The notes under the pieces were generated by a model. That model was not told the origin of the DNA and made no database searches. It worked only from the letters and a program-made list of their open reading frames with translations. A program made the position numbers and the translations under genes. From contig NZ_BMYW01000001.1 in assembly GCF_014652475.1 (NCBI RefSeq), positions 488,322 to 552,321 of the forward strand: 64,000 nt of DNA, given 5' to 3'. Shown in pieces: positions 57,568 through 64,000 of the stretch; position 1 is the first letter of the stretch; every line of letters starts with the position of its first letter. Origin of the DNA: Vogesella alkaliphila. Lineage in GTDB: Bacteria > Pseudomonadota > Gammaproteobacteria > Burkholderiales > Chromobacteriaceae.

Positions 57568-58349
57568 CAGGCGGCCTCCTCGTGACCTTGGCGGAACAGG
57601 CTGTGCAGCAGCGATTCGCGCAGCGCGATGAATGCCGGATCGGACTTGATCGCGCGCACGTCCTCGCCGGCGCGGTAGCGCTGGTTAAAGGTTGGCCGCA
57701 AGCGCTGCACGATGCGCCCCGGCCCCGGCGACATCAGCACCAGCTCGGTGGCGAGGAACAGCGCCTCCTCGATGTCGTGGGTGATCAGGAACACACCGCG
57801 CTGCGACTGCTGCCACACGCGCAGCAGCAGTTGCTGCATCTGCTCGCGGGTGAAGGCGTCCAGTGCGCCGAACGGTTCGTCCAGCAGCAGCACCTGCGAG
57901 CGGCTGGCCAGCGCACGGGCGATGCCGACGCGCTGGCGCATGCCGCCGGACAGCTGCCAGGTGCGCTTGGTGGCGACATCGGCCAGCCCGACCAGGCGCA
58001 GGGTGTCGGCGACGATGCGCTCGCGCGCCGCCGCATCGGCACCCTGCAGCTTGAGGCCGAAGGCGACGTTGTCGTGCACGTTCAGCCACGGCAGCAGCGC
58101 GTCGTGCTGGAACACCACCGCGCGCTCCACCCCCGGCGCCGTCACCGGCTGGCCGGCAAACAGCACCCGGCCCTGGCTGGGCGCGATGAAACCGGCCAGC
58201 ACCCCCAGCAGTGTGCTCTTGCCGCAACCGGACGGCCCCAGGGCCACCAGCAGCTCGTCACGCGCCAGGCTCAGCGACACCTGGTGCAGCGCCGGCTGCG
58301 ACTGGCCGGGGTAGGTGACGCCAAGCTTGTCGACTTGTAGCAGGCTCAT
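57567..58349 (-). CDS. tauB: Taurine ABC transporter ATP-binding protein TauB
   Basis: 260-residue ATPase: Walker A GPSGCGKST (38-46), signature LSGGMRQRVGIARALA, Walker B VLLLDEPFGALDAFTREQ and the H-loop THDIEEAL. It powers taurine import. A full copy of the window-wide repeat (57690-57700) lies in its 3' part and is translated as LRPTF, within a region (TFNQRYRAGED) that varies in the family. Confidence 0.93.
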   Translation of the reverse strand: MSLLQVDKLGVTYPGQSQPALHQVSLSLARDELLVALGPSGCGKSTLLGVLAGFIAPSQGRVLFAGQPVTAPGVERAVVFQHDALLPWLNVHDNVAFGLKLQGADAAARERIVADTLRLVGLADVATKRTWQLSGGMRQRVGIARALASRSQVLLLDEPFGALDAFTREQMQQLLLRVWQQSQRGVFLITHDIEEALFLATELVLMSPGPGRIVQRLRPTFNQRYRAGEDVRAIKSDPAFIALRESLLHSLFRQGHEEAA

Positions 58350-58361
58350 GGTCGGCTCCGT

Positions 58362-59345
58362 CTAGCGCAGGGCGGCGTTGATGAAGCGGTTGGTCACGTA
58401 GGGCGTGTAGCTCGGCTGCAGGCTGTCGACCTTGCCCTGCGACTTGAGGAAGGCGGCGGTATCGCCGACCGCCTTCACCAGCGGCTGTTGCAGCAGCTTG
58501 CTCTGCTCGGCCAGCGACGGGTAGCGGTTGCCCGGCAGCAGGGCGGCCACTTCCTCCGGCTTGCTGCCGGTGAGGCGGGCGATCTTCGCCACGTTGGCCG
58601 CATTGCCGGCGAAGCCTTTCGGGTCCTTGTTGTAGCGCTCGAACACCTTGCCGGTGACGCTCACGAACTGCTTGAGGAAGTCCGGATTCTTCTGTGCGAA
58701 GTCCTGGCGCACGATCCACAGGTCGTAGGTCGGCGCGCCCCACTTGGCGACTTCGGCCGAGCTGGTCAGCACCTTGCCGCTGGCGCGCACCTTGCCCAGC
58801 GCCGGCTCCCACACGTAGGCGCCGTCGATGTCGCCACGCTGCCAGGCGGCGGCGATCTCGCTGGGGCGCAGGTTGAGGATGGTGACCTTGCCGGCATCCA
58901 CCTGCCAGTGCTTCAGCGCCGCCAGCAGGCTGTAGTGGGTGGTGGACACGTACGGCACCGCGATCTTCTTGCCGACCAGGTCGGCCGGCTTGGCGATGCC
59001 GCTGCCGTTGCGCACCACCAGCGCCTCGGACTCGCCGATCACGCCGGTGACGAGGAAGGTCTGGATCGGCAGGCCGCGGCTGGCGGCGGCGGCCAGCGGG
59101 CTGGAGCCGATATTGCCGATCGGCACATCGCCGGAGGCGACTGCGGCGATCACCTCGGCGCCGCTCTCGAACTTGCGCCAGTTGATCTTCTTGCCGGTGG
59201 CTTTTTCGTAGTCGCCATCGGCCTGCGCCACCTTGGACGGGTCGACGCCGGTCTGGAACGCGATGGTGACGCCGTCGTCGGCGTGGGCGGCACCGGCAAC
59301 AAAGGCCAGCGAAACGAACAGGGAAACGAGGGCGGGGCGGGTCAT
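58362..59345 (-). CDS. tauA: Taurine-binding periplasmic protein TauA
   Basis: 327-residue binding protein: signal peptide ending AHA, mature start DDGVTIAFQTGVDPSKVAQ, and the family segments GDVPIGNIGSSPLAAAASRG and VPYVSTTHYSLLAALKHW (TauA/SsuA type). TGGAGA precedes the ATG at 59345. It is the first gene of the tau operon. The 251-base upstream region is AT-rich, as expected for a CysB/Cbl-controlled promoter, but I cannot name a site. Confidence 0.93.
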   Translation of the reverse strand: MTRPALVSLFVSLAFVAGAAHADDGVTIAFQTGVDPSKVAQADGDYEKATGKKINWRKFESGAEVIAAVASGDVPIGNIGSSPLAAAASRGLPIQTFLVTGVIGESEALVVRNGSGIAKPADLVGKKIAVPYVSTTHYSLLAALKHWQVDAGKVTILNLRPSEIAAAWQRGDIDGAYVWEPALGKVRASGKVLTSSAEVAKWGAPTYDLWIVRQDFAQKNPDFLKQFVSVTGKVFERYNKDPKGFAGNAANVAKIARLTGSKPEEVAALLPGNRYPSLAEQSKLLQQPLVKAVGDTAAFLKSQGKVDSLQPSYTPYVTNRFINAALR

Positions 59346-59596
59346 GGCAATCTCCAGTGGTGAGTCGTTTGCAATGACGCCATTAAAAAGAGAAACCGGC
59401 AGGCGGGGAAACAATAAAAGCCGCACCTTATATTCATCACCGGTTGCGGTATTAATCGATTAAATGAATAAGGCGATAAATTATTAAATGGCCAGCGGTG
59501 TTGTGAATAAAGCAGATGGCGATATCGGCTTTATTTATAAGGCGGCGGTGAATTGGCGGGTAAAGTGCATGCTGCTATTACTGATGAATATTGGCC

Positions 59597-60433
59597 ATGA
59601 AACGCTTCAAGCAGTCGAAGGGTTTTCCGGCGGGATTTAACCCGCAACAATTACGCTGGTGTCAGCAATTGCTGGCTGACTTGCCTTGTCCCGCGCAATT
59701 GCACTGGAACGAGCGCGAGGTATTTGCCTGCTTTGACGGCTGGTGGCTGACCAGCGAGTTCTTCCCGGTGGCCAGCTTCTGCGACGCGGTGCCGCAGCGG
59801 GCGCACTACGCGGCGCGGCTGCGCATTCACGGCCGCTTCGGCCAGAACCTGCCGGCCAACTGGCTGTTCGCGCTGAACCACGGCGAAAGCAAGACCGTGT
59901 CGCTGCTGAAGCTGATCCGCGTGCTGCACCTGCTCAATCACCTGGGGCGCAACGATGTCGCGCTGCCGCTGCGCATCGATCTCGATCCGCGCATCTGCCA
60001 CGCCTTCAGCGACCGCATCATCGACTTCACCACGGCGCTGCTGGCACAGCTGGGGCTGGCCAGCCAGCAGGTGATGTTCCTGCTGTTCATCAACCAGCCC
60101 ACCGCCGAGCTGGGGGTGGCGCTGGTGCGCCGCTACCGCGAGCAAGGCCATCTGCTGGGGCAGGGCGGCTTTGGCGACAGCGGGCACGACTTGTCGCGGC
60201 TGTGGCGGCTGGAGCCGGACTTCGTCTGCCTGTCGCCGCGCTTCATGCGCCGCGCCGTGATGTATCCGCAGGTGCGCGACCAGCTGCTGGCGCTGATGCC
60301 GCAGCTGGTGCAGCAGGGCTTCGCGCTGGGGGTGGAGGAAATCGTGTGCGACAACATGCTGACCATGGCACGGCAGATGCAGGCCCGCTATTACAGCGGG
60401 CAGCTGCTGACGCAGCGGCTGGCGCCGGCCTGA
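59597..60433 (+). CDS. Degenerate EAL-domain-like protein
   Basis: 278 residues that I read as a diverged EAL domain: IDLDPRICHAFSDRI, GFGDSGHDLSRLWRLEPDFVCLSP (191-214, in place of the DDFG-TGYSSL-L-LP-D-IKID segment), GVEEIVCDNM (245-254, in place of AEGVE) and ARYYSGQLL (in place of Y-QGY). The EAL triplet and most metal ligands are missing, so it should not cleave cyclic di-GMP; it may act as a YdiV-like binding protein. The ATG at 59597 (or a TTG two codons earlier) is the likely start. The gene stands alone. The family call is mine and not certain. Confidence 0.55.
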   Translation: MKRFKQSKGFPAGFNPQQLRWCQQLLADLPCPAQLHWNEREVFACFDGWWLTSEFFPVASFCDAVPQRAHYAARLRIHGRFGQNLPANWLFALNHGESKTVSLLKLIRVLHLLNHLGRNDVALPLRIDLDPRICHAFSDRIIDFTTALLAQLGLASQQVMFLLFINQPTAELGVALVRRYREQGHLLGQGGFGDSGHDLSRLWRLEPDFVCLSPRFMRRAVMYPQVRDQLLALMPQLVQQGFALGVEEIVCDNMLTMARQMQARYYSGQLLTQRLAPA

Positions 60434-60556
60434 TATGCATTGCAGCGCGCGCCGGATAAGCAATGCACTTTTGCTTGGTTTGCTGGCACCGGCGGCTTGT
60501 CTATAGTGATCTCATTGCGTGACGACACGCAGCCACTCTGGTGACAGGAGCTTCTT

Positions 60557-61192
60557 ATGACATTGCGTCTCGGCGACATCGCCCCCGACTTCGAACAGGC
60601 GTCCAGCGACGGCAACATCCGTTTTCATGACTGGCTGGGCAACAGCTGGGGCGTGCTGTTCTCGCACCCGGCCGACTTTACCCCGGTGTGCACCACCGAG
60701 CTGGGGCTGACCGCCAAGCTCAAGGACGAATTTGCCCGCCGCAACGTGAAGGTGATCGCGCTGTCGGTCGATCCGGTGGCGTCGCACCTGGAGTGGATCA
60801 AGGACATCAACGACACGCAGGGCACCACGGTGAACTTCCCGATCATCGCCGATGCCGACCGCAAGGTGTCCGAGCTGTACGACCTGATCCACCCCAACGC
60901 CAGCAGCACCCATACCGTGCGTTCGGTGTTCGTGATCGACCCGGAGAAGAAGATCCGCCTGACGCTGACCTATCCGGCCAGTACCGGCCGCAATTTCAAC
61001 GAGCTGCTGCGGGTGATCGATTCGCTGCAGCTGACCGAATACCACAGCGTGGCGACGCCGGCCAACTGGCAGCAGGGCGACGAGGTGGTGATCGTGCCTT
61101 CGCTGCAGGATGAAGAACTGATCCGGCAGAAGTTTCCCAAGGGTTATCGCGCGCTGCGCCCCTATCTGCGCCTGACCCCGCCGCCGGTCTGA
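60557..61192 (+). CDS. Peroxiredoxin, Prx6 (1-Cys) type
   Basis: 211-residue thiol peroxidase with the peroxidatic Cys45 in HPADFTPVCTTELG and the long Prx6-type C-terminal arm (TPANWQQGDEVVIVPSLQDEE). The segment LSVDPVASHLEWIKDI is typical of the 1-Cys class. It reduces hydrogen and organic peroxides; the reductant is unknown. AGGAG lies before the ATG, and a strong terminator follows. Confidence 0.93.
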   Translation: MTLRLGDIAPDFEQASSDGNIRFHDWLGNSWGVLFSHPADFTPVCTTELGLTAKLKDEFARRNVKVIALSVDPVASHLEWIKDINDTQGTTVNFPIIADADRKVSELYDLIHPNASSTHTVRSVFVIDPEKKIRLTLTYPASTGRNFNELLRVIDSLQLTEYHSVATPANWQQGDEVVIVPSLQDEELIRQKFPKGYRALRPYLRLTPPPV

Positions 61193-61253
61193 TCCGTTTT
61201 TTGTTGTGGGCTTTACTCGTGGTCTCTGTATTTTCTCCTCTTGGGCTTTTGTT

Positions 61254-61283
61254 GGCCGGGCTTGTCAGCCCGGCCTTTTTTTT
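61254..61283. terminator. Terminator between peroxiredoxin and HD-GYP genes
   Basis: GGCCGGGCT / AGCCCGGCC stem, TGTC loop and eight T residues on the plus strand. It may also stop the opposing HD-GYP gene. Confidence 0.9.
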
Positions 61284-61294
61284 GCGCCCGCGGC

Positions 61295-62431
61295 TCAGGA
61301 CACGGCGTCGGTATCGGCGTAGCGCTCGTGGATCGCCATGATCTGGTCCAGGTGGTCGTGGAGCGCCTGCACGCAGTCGGCGTCCAGCTTGCCGGCCTGA
61401 ACCATGCGGTCCAGCTCGGCCAGCGCATTGGTCGGCGACCAGACCGGCTTGTACGGCCGGATCGCCGTCAGCGCATCGAAGATGTCGGCCACCGTCACGA
61501 TGCGCGCCTCCAGCGGGATGGCGTCCTGCCGCAGCTGCCGCGGATAGCCGCTGCCGTCGAGGTATTCGTGGTGGCAGTGCACGATGTTGCGCAGGATGGC
61601 GGAGTCGGGCAGGCGCTGCTGCGCACCGGTGCCCACGATGCGGTCGATGATCTGTATCCCCTTGTCGACGTGGGTTTCCATGATGGCCCGCTCGGTCGGA
61701 TCGAGCCGGCCCGGCTTGAGCAGCACCTTGTCGGGGATGCCGATCTTGCCGATGTCGTGCAGCGACGCGAACAGGTACACGCACTCCACGAACTCGTCAT
61801 CGCGCCCGTAGCGCGGCGCGACGGCGCGGGCAATCACGCGCGAATAGCGCGCCATGCGCTCCAGATGGGCGCCGGTCTCGAAGTCGCGCACCTCGGCCAG
61901 CTCGCGCGCCACCCGCGTCGCCTCCAGCACCGAGCGCACGGCGGACAGCTCGTTCGCAATCGCCATGCTGATCAGGTTGGTGTACAGCACCAGGTCGCGC
62001 TGCACCTGCGGGCTGAAGGCCGCCGCCTGCATCGAGTCGAAGAACACGAAACCGGCGAGGCTGCCGCCATCGTAGAAGGGCACCGTGAACGACGAGCGGT
62101 AGCCCTGTTCGCGCAGCCAGGTGTTGTGCACGGTGTCGGACTGCAGCGCGTGCTCGATGTCGTCGAGCACGCGGAATTCGCCGCTGGCCGCCAGCGCGCT
62201 CAGCGCACTGTCGGACAGCTTGTACTCGTAGGCGGTGATGGCCTCGCCCGCGCGGGTGCTGTTGATGAAGGTCTTCAGCACGTCGTCTTTCTCGTCGTAC
62301 AGCGCGCAGGCGATGCGATCGACCACCGGCACCGTTTCCAGCAGGCGGTCGTGCAACTCGTTGAGCCGCTGGGTGAGGGTGTCGTCGTGAAGATTCAGGG
62401 TCATCATCAGGAAGGGCGGGGGTGCGGTCAT
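61295..62431 (-). CDS. GAF/HD-GYP domain protein, probable cyclic di-GMP phosphodiesterase
   Basis: 378 residues: a GAF domain (about 20-165) and an HD-GYP domain with His225-Asp226 in LHDIGKIGIPD and HHEYLDGSGYP at 287-297, both intact, so the enzyme should cleave cyclic di-GMP. No membrane segment. Start choice is uncertain: ATGs at 62431 and eight or nine codons later all lack a good ribosome site. It is convergent with the peroxiredoxin gene. Confidence 0.87.
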   Translation of the reverse strand: MTAPPPFLMMTLNLHDDTLTQRLNELHDRLLETVPVVDRIACALYDEKDDVLKTFINSTRAGEAITAYEYKLSDSALSALAASGEFRVLDDIEHALQSDTVHNTWLREQGYRSSFTVPFYDGGSLAGFVFFDSMQAAAFSPQVQRDLVLYTNLISMAIANELSAVRSVLEATRVARELAEVRDFETGAHLERMARYSRVIARAVAPRYGRDDEFVECVYLFASLHDIGKIGIPDKVLLKPGRLDPTERAIMETHVDKGIQIIDRIVGTGAQQRLPDSAILRNIVHCHHEYLDGSGYPRQLRQDAIPLEARIVTVADIFDALTAIRPYKPVWSPTNALAELDRMVQAGKLDADCVQALHDHLDQIMAIHERYADTDAVS

Positions 62432-62703
62432 CGGGACTGGCTTTCAAGGGTTAACGTCACTGCCGGGCAGGGGCCGGCACTACCTTAATACGCATTCCGG
62501 CGGCAAGCCATCCCTAATCCATCCCGGCGTGGCTTTCCCCGCGATCTACGCCGCCCCGCCCGCTGGCGCTTGCGGCAGGGCAGGCTATCCTGAACACAGA
62601 CATTCCCCGCATCCGCTTGCCACAGGAGGCCGGCTGCTGCGCCGCGTGTTTCCCACCGCGCCGGCAGCGGCCGGCGCTTTTTTGATGCCCGAAGGAGAAT
62701 GCG

Positions 62704-63330
62704 ATGACCACCCCCTACCAACGTCTGGACAAGAACAACGCTGCCGTGCTGCTGGTGGACCACCAGGCCGGGCTGCTGTCGCTGGTACGCGATATCGATC
62801 CCGACAAGTTCAAGAACAACGTGCTGGCGCTGGGCAGTCTGGCGCAGTACTTCAAGCTGCCGACCATCCTGACCACCAGCTTCGAGAGCGGCCCCAACGG
62901 CCCGCTGGTGCCGGAGCTGAAGGCGCAGTTTCCGGATGCGCCGTACATCGCCCGTCCCGGCCAGATCAACGCCTGGGACAACGCCGACTTCGTGCAGGCG
63001 GTCAAGGCCACCGGCAAGCGGCAGCTGATCATTGCCGGCGTGGTGACCGAGGTGTGCGTCGCCTTCCCGGCGCTGTCCGCGCTCGAAGAGGGCTTCGAGG
63101 TGTTCGTGGTCACCGACGCCTCGGGCACCTTCAACGACATCACCCGGCAGGCCGCCTGGGCGCGCATGACGCAGGCGGGCGCCCAGCTGATGACCTGGTT
63201 CGGCGTGGCCTGCGAGCTGCACCGCGACTGGCGCAACGACATCGAGGGCCTGGGCACGCTGTTCTCTAACCACATCCCGGACTACCGCAACCTGATCACC
63301 AGCTACACCACGCTGAGCGCCGGCAAGTAG
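62704..63330 (+). CDS. Isochorismatase-family hydrolase (YcaC-like)
   Basis: 208-residue cysteine hydrolase with catalytic Asp19 (LLVDHQAG), Arg84 in IARPGQINAWDN and Cys118 in VVTEVCVAF, closest in pattern to YcaC, a hydrolase of unknown substrate. GAAGGAG lies before the ATG. A single gene; the preceding 272 bases show no other feature, and a palindromic terminator stands downstream. Confidence 0.88.
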   Translation: MTTPYQRLDKNNAAVLLVDHQAGLLSLVRDIDPDKFKNNVLALGSLAQYFKLPTILTTSFESGPNGPLVPELKAQFPDAPYIARPGQINAWDNADFVQAVKATGKRQLIIAGVVTEVCVAFPALSALEEGFEVFVVTDASGTFNDITRQAAWARMTQAGAQLMTWFGVACELHRDWRNDIEGLGTLFSNHIPDYRNLITSYTTLSAGK

Positions 63331-63438
63331 GCGGCCACGGCCACCGCGGGGTGGCCGTGCGTCGTGCCGGCTTGTCGCCAGTAGCGGCACCAGCGGCCGG
63401 GCCGGGTCGATGCCGATGGCTTGCCGCGGACAAACAGA

Positions 63439-63471
63439 AAGGTTGGCCGCAACGCTGTTGCGGCCAACCTT
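63439..63471. terminator. Palindromic terminator made of the repeat motif
   Basis: AAGGTTGGCCGCAAC (63439-63453) and GTTGCGGCCAACCTT (63457-63471) with a 3-base loop: two facing copies of the repeat between the convergent hydrolase and cysteine desulfurase genes. No T-run. Confidence 0.8.
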
Positions 63472-63490
63472 GGGCGCTACCGCTTCACCG

Positions 63491-64000
63491 TCAGCGTTTG
63501 GCCAGTCCTTGCACCACCGCCACCAGCGTGTCGATCTCCTCGCAGGTGTTGTAGAACGCCAGCGACGGCCGCACCGTGGCTTCAAGGCCGAAGCGGCGCA
63601 GGATGGGCTGGGCGCAGTGGTGGCCGGAGCGTACCGCGATGCCTTCCTGGTTCAGCGCGCGGCCCACCTCCTCGGTGCGGTAGCCCGGCAGCACGAAGGA
63701 CAGCACGCTGGCCTTGTGTTCGGCGGTGCCGATCAGCCGCAGCCCCGGCACGCTCTGCAGGCCGCGGGTGGCGTACAGCAGCAGGTCGTGCTCGTAGCGG
63801 GCGATGTTGTCCAGGCCGATGCGCTCGACGTAGTCGATGGCGGCGCCCAGGCCGACGGCGTCGGCGATGTTGCCGGTGCCGGCCTCGAACTTGTTCGGCG
63901 CCGGCTGGTACAGCGTCTTCTCGAAGGTGACATCGGCAATCATGTTGCCGCCCCCCTGCCACGGCGGCATGGCCTCCAGCAGTTCGGCCTTGCCGTACAC
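63491..64000 (-). CDS. Cysteine desulfurase (SufS-like), C-terminal part
   Basis: The last 169 or so residues of a class V aminotransferase-fold PLP enzyme; the N-terminal half and the PLP lysine lie beyond the window edge. Visible are PPWQGGGNMIADV, KFEAGTGNIADAVGLGAAIDY and the catalytic cysteine loop RSGHHCAQPILRRFG, which defines group II (SufS/CsdA) desulfurases. The end TVRPSLAFYNTCEEIDTLVAVV also resembles cysteine desulfurases that are cargo of family 2 encapsulins. It supplies persulfide sulfur for Fe-S assembly or storage. Confidence 0.88.
   Translation of the reverse strand: MYGKAELLEAMPPWQGGGNMIADVTFEKTLYQPAPNKFEAGTGNIADAVGLGAAIDYVERIGLDNIARYEHDLLLYATRGLQSVPGLRLIGTAEHKASVLSFVLPGYRTEEVGRALNQEGIAVRSGHHCAQPILRRFGLEATVRPSLAFYNTCEEIDTLVAVVQGLAKR

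Overview
This is a GC-rich chromosomal window from a denitrifying betaproteobacterium. Gene content (PutA without a ribbon-helix-helix domain, NirS-type denitrification, dadA/alr beside Lrp, a LiuR-type regulon) and the style of the intergenic repeats suggest Neisseriales/Chromobacteriaceae (Vogesella, Chromobacterium, Aquitalea or similar). The taxon is an inference, not something read from a marker gene. No rRNA, tRNA, IS element, prophage or CRISPR array was seen.

Layout. 1-12 kb holds housekeeping and catabolic genes: a small DMT-family membrane protein, putA, a branched-chain amino acid binding lipoprotein, fabI divergent from trxA, rho, a TRIC-type channel, a CoA-pyrophosphatase-like NUDIX protein and rhlE. 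12-18 kb (minus strand) is a complete valine catabolic set from isobutyryl-CoA to propionyl-CoA: acyl-CoA dehydrogenase, enoyl-CoA hydratase, 3-hydroxyisobutyryl-CoA hydrolase, mmsB, mmsA. 18-27 kb (minus) is a Liv-type ABC importer bracketed by two acyl-CoA ligases. 27-31 kb carries 3-hydroxyacyl-CoA dehydrogenase, a MerR-family LiuR-like regulator, thiolase and a second acyl-CoA dehydrogenase. Four near-identical TTKACGTWAACGTMAA palindromes stand in front of mmsA, the ligase/transporter operon, the hydroxyacyl-CoA dehydrogenase and the thiolase, so this whole block looks like one regulon. 31-38 kb: lrp divergent from dadA-alr, a GGDEF protein, an AraC regulator and an EamA exporter.

38-54.6 kb is a denitrification island: norF-norQ-norD accessory genes, a bestrophin-like channel, then nirS-nirM-nirC-nirF-nirDL-nirGH, and after an insertion of a PAS/GAF/GGDEF gene, an EamA gene and a small membrane gene, nirJ-nirN and a Dnr-type Crp/FNR regulator. 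TTGAT-N4-ATCAA-type boxes lie before nirS and nirJ. Genes for nitric oxide reductase itself and nirE are not in the window. 54.7-59.3 kb is sulfur acquisition: a sulfate-binding protein and tauABCD. The end holds a degenerate EAL protein, a 1-Cys peroxiredoxin, a GAF/HD-GYP phosphodiesterase, an isochorismatase-family hydrolase and the C-terminal part of a SufS-like cysteine desulfurase.

The most unusual signal is a short repeat. GGTTGGCCGCA (or its complement) occurs 23 times exactly by my reading, with many further one-mismatch copies, inside genes and between them. Inverted pairs form terminator-like palindromes between genes. This is how DNA uptake sequences behave in Neisseria, but the word is different. 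Three other repeat families (about 120-150 bp, with inverted ends) sit between genes of single operons.
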